DNA of 64,000 nucleotides, from positions 930,001 through 994,000 of the forward strand of contig JALUTQ010000005.1 in assembly GCA_032718865.1 (NCBI GenBank). The letters run 5' to 3'. Below are positions 42,807 through 52,586 of the stretch, in pieces (position 1 is the first letter of the stretch; each line of letters begins with the position of its first letter). This DNA is from Tilletia caries. Lineage: Eukaryota > Basidiomycota > Exobasidiomycetes > Tilletiales > Tilletiaceae. The notes beneath the pieces were generated by a model that made no database searches, was not told the origin of the DNA, and saw only the letters and a program-made list of their open reading frames with translations. Both the position numbers and the translations under genes were made by a program.

Positions 42807-45800
42807 TCACGCCGCATGCGGCACCGCCTTGCGCTGCACCTTCCGCTTCGACCCTCCTGGCGTTACCGGCGTCGTCGGCGAAGTCAAGTCCGCTCCAGCC
42901 GACTTAGGCGTCCCGGGGCTGACAGACTTGGCTTCTCTTGCAGGAGAAGTCACCGCCGGCGCTGCTGCTGCTGATGCTGCCGCCGCCGCGCGTCCCTTCG
43001 CGCGAGGTGGACGAGCTCGAGGCGGCCTCGATGGAGGTGCCGCCGCCGCCGGTACCGCTGCCGCTGCCGGTGCGCTGGTCAAGTCATCCGCAGAGCCGAC
43101 TGCCGACTCCGAAGTAGGGGTTACTTGATTCGTCGAGCTGGCCGAAGAAGCTGAGCTCCGCTTGCTGACCTCCGGTGATGATGATTCAGCGGGACCAGAC
43201 GCTTCGGGAGTCAACGTCCTTGGAGGGGTAGGTGCAAGGCCAGGAGGGGTAGGTGCAAGACCCTTCCTGTTCCTGTTCCTCAACGGACGACCAAGGCTGG
43301 GACTGAGACCGCCTGCTGCTGACCCATCAGTACCGGGAGTGACGCTCTCGGCTTGGCCTCCAGCAGAAGTGCCATTGACCAACGGCGACGTCGCTGTTCC
43401 CGAAAACGTCGACTGTGATGGAGTCGGCGTACTTTCCCCGACCTCCGTCACGCTGACCGTAGCTGGGGATACTTCCCCAGAGGCAGGCCGAGAAGACGAG
43501 GGGCTGTTTACGCTCAACGAAGGACTGCTGGGTATACGAGGGGAGCCGAGAACTTGCGGTTGGTCGACCTCAAGCCCCGTCGCACCATTAGACCCCTCCT
43601 CAGCGGTTTTTGAAGCTTGGGACGTATTCTGTGGCGCCAACCCCAAAGGCTCGGCATCCTCTATCTTCACCTCCGCCAACTGCACTGCACTTCCTTCCGC
43701 TCCCCTATCTTCCTCCTTTTCCTCCGCACCTCTCCCCTCTCCTTCCTCCACATTTCCTTCGTCGTCAGAATGCGGCCCGTCCCCTTCCGATATCGCGCTG
43801 GCAAAGCTCGATACACTCGTGATCGAAGGACTTGGTGACGCGGATCGAGCGAGGCCAAGGGCATCCATGAGCCGGTTGTGCGTAACCGCGCCTCCCGGGG
43901 TCTGGACCGCCTCCACCGTCTGATCGGCACCAGTTAGCGATGGAACCGAGGGTGTGTCTCTGGCCTTGTCGGCTGACGGTGTCAGTCCGTCGTGCTGATG
44001 CTCCGCAGCAACATTGACAGGGCTTGGGCTTCCGTATGACCTTGCCTCCTTTTCTGTCGCCTCCGGCCCATTATCCTCCGCAATAGACACCGTTCCTGCC
44101 GCCGCTTCCGATGGCGCCGTGCCCCCGTCAGCGTCGGACACTTCTCCGAGAGATTGTGAGAAGGAAACAAAGGTCTGGGTTGTGGCAGAAACAGGGAGTC
44201 CCGAGTGATCTTCATCCTTCGCTACCTCCGTTTCCTGTTCAGCCGGAAGCTCGACCGATTCATCCCCTTCTTCGCCCAACTGCGCCTCTTCGGACCCGGA
44301 ACTTGGAAGAACAGTCATAGCGCTTGAATGCGACGCATTCTGCTCGGCCTCCTTCGAAGAAATCGACGAGTCAGACTTGTCCCCCTCCGGATACAGACGA
44401 GGGCTGCTGACAGCTCCCCCAGGACCTTCAGTTTCCGCTGCGATGCCATCAGCAAGACCGTCTGAAGATGCGACAGCTTCACCATCCTGCCCTTCTTCTT
44501 CATCCTGGTGTGCGACGTGTCTGGCCTCAGCGAGTTCCTCGCCAAGCGACCTCATTGGGAAATCGTCGATGTCACCGAGCGACCCTGTGGAATGGGAAGT
44601 ACTGGGCCGCGAGCTCCCGTGGTCGCTGCTGCCAAGCAACCCGTTCTGTCGTGGAATGACCGGAGTTCCCGCCTCCTCATCTTCCTCCTCGGGAACGGGC
44701 TGTTTAGCGACGACAGCAGGGCGAGGGAATGTTGCCGTGGGAGAAGACGGTTTCGGTTCGTCGATCGTCAGAGGTGCCACTACTGCTGAGACATCCTCAG
44801 TGACCTGCGCATCCTTTACGTCGCGTTCGGGTGAAAAGCGTCCGGGACCATCAAGGACGACGGTTTCGTCCGGTTCAATCGCTTCTTTGACGTGGACGCT
44901 CCGCTCGTCATCTTGATCACTTTCTCCGTAGCTTGATGCACTCGAAGTTGCATAATCAGAATTCGCAGTGAGAGGAGCCTCAGTTGCCGATTGTGTTTGT
45001 TCAAGGCCTATCGACCGTGCCGCGTCATCACCAGAACCTGCGAGTGCCAGATCGTTCGGACGGGATAGACTGCTGAGCAACAGGCTGAAGCGATCTTGAG
45101 CTCCCCGACTTTTGCGCTTCTCGTTGATCTCTGGTGTGCTTGAACCCAACTTGGCGGCAGTATCATCATCCGCCTCTGGCTCGGAGTCTTGATACATGTC
45201 CGCAGGTATGAGATCCTCCCTGGCGCTTTCGCTCTCGCTCTCTGTGTTGTTTCCGCCGGCTGAAGCTACGCTATTAGACCTGCGCGCATCCATGTCAATC
45301 TTGCGCGAAGGCAGCTCGTACGCGCCGCTGTCGTAGCCGAAGCGAGTGTCTGGAGTGATTGGCGTGTTGAATCGATCGAGATCACCACCCGTGCGCGAAT
45401 GAGACGGCGATGGGATAACGGAGTCTGTCGGTGACTGAAAGGAGGCTAATTTGCCTGCGAGAGACTGAGATGTTGCGGACGAAATCATGACGGCAGGGAC
45501 ATCGTGCGCGGAGACCCTGGTAGGAGTGAGAGTGGGAGCATCGGAGGGGCGATCCTTTGGAGATGAGAAGCCACCATCGCGATCGATAGCGCTTTGCGAT
45601 GTTGCGTTAGGAAAGTACGTGTTGCGCGACGGCGCATCGTCGTCCAGGGGAATAGGCGGTAACTCTATCGGAGTGTCGAGGTTGGCTTTGCTGATTGCGT
45701 GGTTTTCGTGTCCGGGTACCTGTGGCTCCTCCCCATCTTCTGGGAAGGCCGGAAGGCTGGTCTTCTCTATATGGGGAGATATCTCGGCGCGGGGCGATGA

Positions 45801-46328
45801 CTGCGCTGACAATCGTCCTGAAAGGCGGCTGAAGACGGAGGGATGCCGTGGAGGAGGAGGCATCGAGCGAACGCGTTCTCGCTCCTCGGCCTCCAAACGC
45901 AGATCTTCCTCGTCTTGGATTCCTGCTGCCTCGAGCGCTTCGAGTTCAGCGGGGGTAGGTGGTAAACGAAGCCGCTCTCCCTCCTCCAAGATCGCCTCGT
46001 TCTGTTCCGCGAGCTGCTTGGCCACATCCGATTCGGGTATGACAATGGTATCAGCGCGGGCCCGGGAAAGGAGGGATGACCCAAAGCCGAAAGTCGAACT
46101 CGAGTTGGAGGACGAAGACAATGGCCGTCCACTGCTGCTGGGGCGGAAGGGGGACGTAGTGGTGGCCCAGGAACCCAGACGAGATGTCCCCCAGTCGCGC
46201 CAGGATGTTCGACGTTGGGCTGCAGTGGGCTGGGCTCCCTCGGCGCCGTCGGCGACCCGATCCGGAGGCGAGGATGGGATCCGGGGGGAGCCAAGCGGAA
46301 TCATCGAAGTGGTACTGGCAGTCGCCAT
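42807..46328 (-). CDS. Large intrinsically disordered protein of unknown function, 1173 aa
   Basis: A single uninterrupted frame from a true ATG (MATASTTSM). I do not recognise a family. The N-terminal ~170 residues contain the most ordered-looking part: SWRDWGTSRLGSW, then SDVAKQLAEQNEAILEEGERLRLPPTPAELEALEAAG, a helical segment with acidic heptads. The rest is Ser/Glu/Ala/Pro-rich with many SP and TP sites and ends in a basic tail (SKRKVQRKAVPHAA). Codon use matches neighbouring host genes, and 3.5 kb without a stop supports real coding. It is divergent from the CXXC protein gene over 280 bases. A scaffold or phospho-regulated protein is possible. Confidence 0.8.
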   Translation of the reverse strand: MATASTTSMIPLGSPRIPSSPPDRVADGAEGAQPTAAQRRTSWRDWGTSRLGSWATTTSPFRPSSSGRPLSSSSNSSSTFGFGSSLLSRARADTIVIPESDVAKQLAEQNEAILEEGERLRLPPTPAELEALEAAGIQDEEDLRLEAEERERVRSMPPPPRHPSVFSRLSGRLSAQSSPRAEISPHIEKTSLPAFPEDGEEPQVPGHENHAISKANLDTPIELPPIPLDDDAPSRNTYFPNATSQSAIDRDGGFSSPKDRPSDAPTLTPTRVSAHDVPAVMISSATSQSLAGKLASFQSPTDSVIPSPSHSRTGGDLDRFNTPITPDTRFGYDSGAYELPSRKIDMDARRSNSVASAGGNNTESESESAREDLIPADMYQDSEPEADDDTAAKLGSSTPEINEKRKSRGAQDRFSLLLSSLSRPNDLALAGSGDDAARSIGLEQTQSATEAPLTANSDYATSSASSYGESDQDDERSVHVKEAIEPDETVVLDGPGRFSPERDVKDAQVTEDVSAVVAPLTIDEPKPSSPTATFPRPAVVAKQPVPEEEDEEAGTPVIPRQNGLLGSSDHGSSRPSTSHSTGSLGDIDDFPMRSLGEELAEARHVAHQDEEEGQDGEAVASSDGLADGIAAETEGPGGAVSSPRLYPEGDKSDSSISSKEAEQNASHSSAMTVLPSSGSEEAQLGEEGDESVELPAEQETEVAKDEDHSGLPVSATTQTFVSFSQSLGEVSDADGGTAPSEAAAGTVSIAEDNGPEATEKEARSYGSPSPVNVAAEHQHDGLTPSADKARDTPSVPSLTGADQTVEAVQTPGGAVTHNRLMDALGLARSASPSPSITSVSSFASAISEGDGPHSDDEGNVEEGEGRGAEEKEEDRGAEGSAVQLAEVKIEDAEPLGLAPQNTSQASKTAEEGSNGATGLEVDQPQVLGSPRIPSSPSLSVNSPSSSRPASGEVSPATVSVTEVGESTPTPSQSTFSGTATSPLVNGTSAGGQAESVTPGTDGSAAGGLSPSLGRPLRNRNRKGLAPTPPGLAPTPPRTLTPEASGPAESSSPEVSKRSSASSASSTNQVTPTSESAVGSADDLTSAPAAAAVPAAAAPPSRPPRARPPRAKGRAAAAASAAAAPAVTSPAREAKSVSPGTPKSAGADLTSPTTPVTPGGSKRKVQRKAVPHAA

Positions 46329-46608
46329 CGCCGTTGCCGCCGTCGGGGGTCTTGTGGCTCGGGTGAATGGAGGTCGTCGTGAAATCGGAGGTTAGCATCA
46401 ACTTCTCCGTCCCAGCCTTCTTCGTTCCCACTGACTTCCCTGCCTTGCCCTCCACATTCGCAAGTGCACGGCCGTGCCTCATCGCCTCATCCCGCCTCAT
46501 CCAGCGAAGGTGTTCATCGTCCTCTTCCCCTCAAGCCTCAAGCCTCAAGCCTCAAGGCGCGAACATAACCTCAAGTCTCTTCCTGCCAGCAATTCGGAAA
46601 AGGACACC
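46329..46608. promoter_or_regulatory. Divergent promoter between disordered protein and CXXC protein genes
   Basis: 280 bases separate the two ATGs. It contains a CCTCAAG direct repeat at about 46531-46556. No TATA box was seen. Confidence 0.4.
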
Positions 46609-47393
46609 ATGCCATTCTTCGCTCTCTCCATCAAGGCGCAGTGCGAAAACGTGACCGGCCTCGAGCCAGCGGACGACGAATTCTCAGTCATCTGCCGCGT
46701 CAAATGCACATCCTGCCACGAGGAACATCCCAACATCGTCGGCATGCAGTACGGCGAAGAGAAGGAGCTCACTAAGAGCAGGGGGACAGCGCATCTCGTC
46801 ATGTCCTGCAATTTCTGCCGGAGTCAGATGAGCGCCAGTGAGTAAAAACTTATGCTACCCTTCCTTCAGGCGCATCGTACGACACCCTCTCACTTACGTT
46901 TTTTGTGTAACTCGTTGACCTTACGCATCTTCTACCTCGCTCACAGAGTTCGAAGAACCGACGAGCAAAGCACCTCTGTACCGCCCATACGCGCCCCCCG
47001 AAAGTTCCGGGGCCGACTTCCAAGTGCTGTGTGTCGCTGACTGCCGGGGGATGGAGATGGTTTCTTTTGAACCGAGAGTGAGTCCTTCCTTGCTTCCGTG
47101 GCATGCAATTCAAGTGCTTCTCAATTGACAAGCCGGGTTTTAACCTGTCGTCTGTGCTTGTCCTTGGAATCAAAGGGCACATGGAAATGCCGGTCGACGG
47201 CGTCCAAGACCGAATTCACAGATGTCACGTTCGAAGATGGCGAGTGGACCGACTACGACGAGAAGGTGAGCGCTGGTCCACTAAAAAGTGTCTACATTCA
47301 CATCTGTTCCTTTCCATTGACACTCCGTTGCACCGACAGGGCGATGTACCCGTCTCAATCATGGAATTCGAGAGCAAATGGACGCGACGGTGA
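46609..47393 (+). CDS. CXXC-motif zinc-binding protein (UPF0587/CZIB), 167 aa, 4 exons
   Basis: Small conserved eukaryotic zinc-binding protein, homologous to human C1orf123/CZIB and yeast YCR090C; its cellular role is not established. Exons are 46609-46837, 46947-47077, 47176-47265 and 47340-47393, in consistent phases. It begins MPFFALSIKAQ. Two zinc-binding Cys pairs are CTSC (33-36) and CNFC (67-70), with ELTKSRGTAHLVMSC between. The C-terminal half has the family pattern CRGMEMVSF, GTWKCRS, EWTDYDEK and VSIMEFESKW. Length (about 160 in the family) and intron placement fit well. Confidence 0.92.
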
Positions 47394-47879
47394 TGTGTCG
47401 GGATCAGCGTCGCGCTGCAATCTAAATACGTTGTCACTCTCATTGTCCACCACGCTCGTTCGCTTGAGGCAGAGGGCAATGTCATTGATGTACAGCACGA
47501 GCGCATGTCCATCACATGAGCGGTGGAAGAGTGTATCTACAGTTGCCTGGATCCCGACGCGCCAATGTTTTGACGCGCGCTCACAAGCCATCTCCTGGCC
47601 GAAGGCGGCCAGTTCGACAGCAACGTCACAGAGCTGCCTGCTGCACGCTGCCGGCTCCAAGGAAGATTGATAGTACTCGTACCTCATGCACAAGTCACAA
47701 TGTGAACTGTCCGATAAAGAGAATGCATCTCGTGGGTCGCAGACTAAATCTCATGAGCTCGACTTGTACACATATTATGAGTCACACGTTGTAAAGTTCA
47801 ATGATCAAAGTCGATACAATTGTGTTCGAGTCAATAGATAAAGGATACAGAGCTAAACGCGTGCTGGTGGGCGACGAGT
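47394..47879. other. Intergenic 3' flank region
   Basis: About 490 bases between the CXXC protein stop and the stop of HsbA copy 1 (convergent). No gene or RNA seen. Confidence 0.4.
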
Positions 47880-48474
47880 TTAGTCGGAGGCGTAGGCAGC
47901 GACAGCGGAGGCGAGAGCCTTGTTGTACTTGGCAGCGAGGGCCGAGGCGGACGACTTGGAGGCGGCGGGGGCCTTGGAGACAAGGGTGGCACCGAAGGTC
48001 TTGGTGGCCGAGGCGACGTTGTTGGTGTCGGTCTTGGCGATGCCGGCAACACCGAGCTTCTTGAACGGGGGCTCAAGGGCGATCAGGCGCTGGGACGCGA
48101 GGGAGACGTTGGTGTAGGTCTTGGACAGGATGGAGATCAGGGCGTTGGCCTGGGTGGCAGTGACCGAGGAGACGGCGTTGGCGTCAGTGTTGGCGGTGTT
48201 AATGTCCTTGACAAGGGCCTTGGCGGCGGAGTCAATGGCAAGAGCCTCGCTGTAGCTGGTGCCGGTGGTGGACTTCAGGGACTGGTAGAGCTTGGCAACG
48301 TCGACCTGGATCTTCTGGACGTCAGCCTTGACGATGGCGTAGTCAGCCTGGAGAAGAATGAAGAAGAATATGTGAGGACCGGTGATAATGACAGCGTGGT
48401 AGGGGCGGTCGGAAACTCACGGTAACACCGGCGATGAGCGCGGAGGCGGCGATGAGGGTAGCGGCGAACTGCAT
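47880..48474 (-). CDS. HsbA-like secreted protein, copy 1, 173 aa, 2 exons
   Basis: Small secreted protein of the hydrophobic-surface-binding protein A family. HsbA proteins coat hydrophobic surfaces and, in Aspergillus, recruit cutinase-type esterases. Exons are 48474-48421 and 48347-47880; the intron (donor GTGAGT, acceptor CCAG) lies at the end of the signal peptide (MQFAATLIAASALIAGVT). The mature part is Ala/Ser/Thr/Lys-rich and helical: VKADVQKIQVDVAKLYQSL, ALAIDSAAKALVKD, TQANALISILSKTYTNV, FKKLGVAGIAKTDTNNV. It has no Cys. A TATATAAG box lies ~100 bases upstream. It differs from copy 2 at only three mature residues and lies inverted to the other three copies, about 8 kb from them. The family assignment rests on the overall helical pattern and length. 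Confidence 0.85.
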
Positions 48475-48573
48475 GTTGAAAGATGTGGGTGGTTGGGGTG
48501 TGAAGTTGGTGTGAAAGTGTGTGTGAGGAAGTTGGTGAGGAGAAAAGCGGTTACCAGAGACGTCGAGGTCAGC

Positions 48574-48581
48574 CTTATATA
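48574..48581 (-). promoter_or_regulatory. TATA box of HsbA copy 1
   Basis: TATATAAG on the - strand, 100 bases before the start codon. The same element type and distance occur in the other copies. Confidence 0.65.
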
Positions 48582-48722
48582 CCTTTCAGCTGGCCTCGTC
48601 CGGGAAGATGGCCTCGCATAGCAGGCCACTACTGAACGACGAGACGACCTTGCAGTTGCAACCCTGGAAATTCCAGCAAGTTCGAGCCCTGGAATCAGGG
48701 ATGGAGGCAGGGTGCCAGCGAC

Positions 48723-48784
48723 TCTGACGCCTGACGCCTGACGCCTGACGCCTGACGCCTGACGCCTGACGCCTGACGCCTGAC
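48723..48784. repeat. CTGACGC heptamer tandem array
   Basis: About eight perfect copies of the 7-base unit CTGACGC, followed by a degenerate GAGTGAC pair, about 250 bases upstream of the HsbA copy 1 start. Confidence 0.9.
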
Positions 48785-50151
48785 GAGTGACGAGTGACGA
48801 CTGTGGCGATTGAACGCCGTCGGAATCGCACACCCGCAGGGGGCAAGGCAGGCAGGGAGGGCAGGAGCATTCGGGTACCTGGACCACAGTCCACACTACT
48901 CCACCTCTCGTCGTCCCCGCATATTATGTACAGCAAGGACGCAGCGTGAGCCGTGAATTCGGTGAACTGATGGCGCTTCGGTTATTGAGGAAGTCGTTCA
49001 AAAATATAAAAATGGTGGAGACTGGGGAGTTGGGAGGCTAATGGTTTAGGGACCCAAGAGCTAACGATTGCCTCCGTCTGAGGCCTGGTGCCTCGTTTCG
49101 GCAAGCTTATCCTTGGATCGGCGTGGTTGGCACACGTCCACGGTCCAGCGAGGAATACGTAAAGAACGTGACAGTACATAGCCAAATGGTTATGTACCCC
49201 ACTCGATTCGTCATGCTCATGAACTGAAATACTGAAATCGTCAAGGGGCCACCGCTAGCTCGCTCGCACACATCTGTATGTATGACTGCGCACAGATCAG
49301 CATCGCAGCATCGGCCATGGACGATTCCGATTGGTGAAGCGGCTCGAAGACGGATGCCTCAGCCCTCAGGCCTCAGGCCGTGGCCAGAAAGGAGTGACAT
49401 CGCTTCGGCAGAAATGTCGCCACCTGGGTGAATATGTACACCGTCCGTCGTAGCACGATGATAGCCCATGCTCAACGCTCAATGTTGCGTTCTTGTGACG
49501 TTTTCGTACCACCACAATGCTCACACAGCTTCTGAAAACGTGATTGCTAGGGCTTCGAGGTGCTGCCATGACCACAACTGCATCCGCCGCGCTCCAGCAA
49601 CGACAGGAATCGATGCGTGGTCGATAATGGCGGTGATGTTGACGACGTTGTTCGTCAGGCTTCGTTCGCAAGCACCGCAAGCTAATAATGGAAGATGAAA
49701 CAACTACTGACTCTAGACAATTATTCATTCGAATGAGCAATAAGCGACAGTCTGGGCAGGATTAATGACACCGACTATCTTCTGTATGCTACTGTATGTG
49801 CACCTGTGCGGCTGTGCTCTGTATGTAATAACATTCACCACCAATCACCATCCAGCGAGCAGCCCCGAAAGGTTGCTCAGCTACGCGAAGTCGCCAAGAT
49901 CGCCCGAGCGCGCGGGCCTGCCTGCTTGCCTGTCCGCCGGCACCATACACCAAATAAGGACGGGATGCGGCATGTTATGCAGCACATGACTCACATGAGG
50001 CATGTTATGGGGAAGCGGAAATCCTGGACGTTTTGGCCTGTAATTCTATCTGATGTGCCGGTCGCGGGTGAGCTCGAAACCTCCATGATCGTCGCTCGCT
50101 ACACAGGCCGAACAATGCGCTGCATCACTATTAGGCGCTATTACATACGTA

Positions 50152-50883
50152 CACCGCCAACGAAATCCCAGTCTTGTACAAGCCTGGGGGGCCTAATTCT
50201 TTGGAAATCATCATATGGAGGCTCGATGAGACTGCGCATGGGAACTTTTGGCAGTCTGAGCACCAAAGTCTTGGACAAAGCTCGCCCCATCAAGACTTGG
50301 GCAAACCCTGCCACGGAGCCCTGAGGGAGACTTCTGGCAGCTTTTTTTGCTCATTTTTCGAGCGGCACGCAGCTTCTTGTCACGTGACGTTCAAATGGCT
50401 GGTCTTTAGCGTGAGTCTCGCAGCGAACCCGAGTCACGGGTCTTTGCAATTTTTATCGAACATCGTCGCATTCGACAAGGAGCAAGCAAAGGTGCAAAGG
50501 CAACACGCCACAGCGCCGTCTTTGGCGGGTCATCGTAACATGTCAGTGACTGGAGGTGTTGAGGCTGGATGGTGAGGACGCTGCATGGTGAAGCCGGATG
50601 GCATGCGTGGGTCATGGGTGGATACAGCCAGACGCCACGGTCTGCTGAGACGCGCTAGCTCAGATCGGCGCCCAAAATAGAGTTGGTCAGAGTGCATTAC
50701 ATAAGCTGGCAAGTGCTTCCCCAAGCCGCTCCCCCAAGTCTTCCTCAAGATTTTTTTCCTGTCTTGACAAGACTTCTCCAAAAGGGGCGCTAGACTTCGT
50801 TGCACCTTTCGGGTCTTATGTTTCCCAAGGATCTGTCAAGTCTCTCCCCAAGTCCTAATGAGACTGAGATTTCGTTGGCGGTG
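50152..50883 (-). mobile_element. MITE-like element, copy 2 (inverted relative to copy 1)
   Basis: A 732-bp near-identical copy of 31178-31906 in opposite orientation, with the same inward-reading ends CACCGCCAACGAAATC and flanking TA (50150-50151, 50884-50885). Differences seen are mainly in homopolymer lengths near the AAAAAGCTGCC segment. High identity implies recent movement by a transposase encoded elsewhere. Confidence 0.85.
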
Positions 50884-50967
50884 TACTACTGGCCAAACGG
50901 CCGGAGTGATAGTAGTTACAGTAGTGAACACATAGTAAGCACCACTACTGTTCACTATGTAGATGGA

Positions 50968-51059
<92 letters not shown>

Positions 51060-52128
51060 ATAATGGTGGGTTGCCCCTACCTGCCTGGCCCTGGCCCAAA
51101 TAATAATGTTCGGGAAGTAAAATCCACCCAACCTATAGCAGCTCGGATGCCATACGATAGTCATCATCGTTGCATCATCGATGTGTGCTACCTGGCTGTG
51201 AGACCCTCGCTCGACCACTCCTAACCTTTAGATGCTGCTGGTCACGGTAGTGGCAACCCCGGCGCTCTTGCCTCTCGTATGTATTTAAAAACGTTAACGA
51301 GATGCGTTAGTCGCCTCATCAGGTACAGGTTGATTAAAAGCGGGGCTCCACGCTCTACATTTAACACCCCCACACAATTCATTTCATCACCCCAACATCA
51401 TCACGGCGCCACCCACCACCGAACCGAATTATGGTTGATCCGGGCTATTATTGGGCTAACAGCACGGACCGCCTGTGCACCAGCTTCCGAACGTCCGGGC
51501 TCATCGGAAGTCGGACAGAGAGCGAGGGCGGGCGAGGAAGTGAAAACGTTTCAAAAGGTTGAGGCGGCTTTCAGCAGCATGCTGCTCCTGTCTGACATGT
51601 GTTCGACCGCTCGACCAGGATCCAAAAAGAGAGGTCTGCAACTTTGCAACTTGCAAGTGAAATAGTGAATCCACACGTTGCGCGGCAACATTACTAGAAC
51701 ACCTCCTGCGCAAGGTTCAAATGATGATCGATGATCGGCGAGTACATAGTAGTAGAGTTCCGGCTTTCGGATGCAGTAGTCCGCACGTCTATGTACATAA
51801 ATGCACATGCATGCACGCTGCAAATCCGGGGTTATCCCAGGCTTAAGACCTCCCCGCGGGGAGCAGTAAATAGTGGGGCAGCAATGACGAGTTTCATATG
51901 TAGGAGATGTTGCGATGTTGGGATAGTGATTTAAAGTCCAAACATGTCAACATTACGCCCGGAAGCCGGCTTGCAGATAGAGTCTTCAAAGCGCATTCCC
52001 CGACACACCGCACAGTCACCGCACCGACGGCCGGCCGCTGCATGATTCCGGCGGTTCCGAAGTCTTCGATCTCTTTATTATTGGAATTCCACAGCTGTGG
52101 GCGACAATGAGCAAGGTCTATAAGTACA
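50884..52128. other. Intergenic region with TAG microsatellite
   Basis: About 1.2 kb without a gene. It starts beside the second MITE copy with a short imperfect palindrome around TGTTCACTATGTAG (50893-50962), then the microsatellite, then unique sequence. Confidence 0.4.
50971..51058. repeat. (TAG)n microsatellite, about 29 units
   Basis: An almost perfect TAG trinucleotide run of about 88 bases directly after the second MITE copy. Open frames across it on the - strand (Tyr or Leu runs) are artefacts. Confidence 0.97.
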
Positions 52129-52130
52129 TA

Positions 52131-52586
52131 CAGTACTCCCTCGTTAAATCGATATGGCTGGGGGGGTCCACTTCGTATCGGCTTAACGAGGATATCGGCA
52201 TAAGGAGGTTGGCATATTTTACCAAAAAACATTTTAGTTTTTCTGAATGGGTTAAGGCGTATTGAGAGGTGGGGGCCGACTGATGAGGAGTCTCTGGGTG
52301 CTTCGACTGTAAAAGAGCGGTGAATATGCCAATATGGCGAGTTTTTTGAAATGTTTTGGGTCGAGTCCGAAAATTTGAGGCAGAATTCTCGGCCTAAGCC
52401 ACCTGAATCCCACGTGGCCCATATGTTATGCACCTCTTTAAATCGATATTGGGCCAATCCCAGCCGATATATCGGCTTAGGCAGGATTACCGATATTTAC
52501 ATACGGCCCAAGCTCGTCCCAGCCGGATCGTATCGGATTATCGAGGATATCGGCTTAAACAATATCGATTTATCGAGGGAGTACTG
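52131..52586. mobile_element. 456-bp MITE-like element with CAGTACTCCCTCG ends
   Basis: Ends read inward as CAGTACTCCCTCG(T/A)TAA, continuing ATCGATAT, a 25-base inverted repeat with one mismatch. TA flanks both sides, and the wider flank TACATA is also repeated (52125-52130 and 52587-52592). The inside is rich in further ATCGGCTTA, GATATCGG and CCGATAT motifs in both orientations. The CTCCCTC terminus recalls Tc1/mariner-derived (Stowaway/pogo-like) MITEs. No coding capacity. Confidence 0.75.

Larger units (their letters stand above)
48475..50151. other. Intergenic region with heptamer array
   Basis: About 1.7 kb with no supportable gene. It holds the promoter of HsbA copy 1 and a tandem heptamer array at about 48723-48784. 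The remainder has CCTCAGG-type short repeats near 49357-49378 and nothing else recognised. Confidence 0.4.

Noticed and set aside
48660..48720. Possible tRNA (a GTTCGAGCCCTGG-like B box)
   Set aside because: No matching A box, anticodon arm or acceptor stem could be paired around it; no tRNA or rRNA gene was found in the window.
48723..48784. Regular short repeats that could suggest a CRISPR array
   Set aside because: Units are 7 bases with no spacers, and the genome is eukaryotic; it is a minisatellite. The same applies to the octamer array at 53329-53369 and the hexamer array near 18964.
50836..51218. Open frames rich in Leu or Tyr across the TAG microsatellite
   Set aside because: They are simply translations of the trinucleotide repeat and have no flanking conserved sequence.
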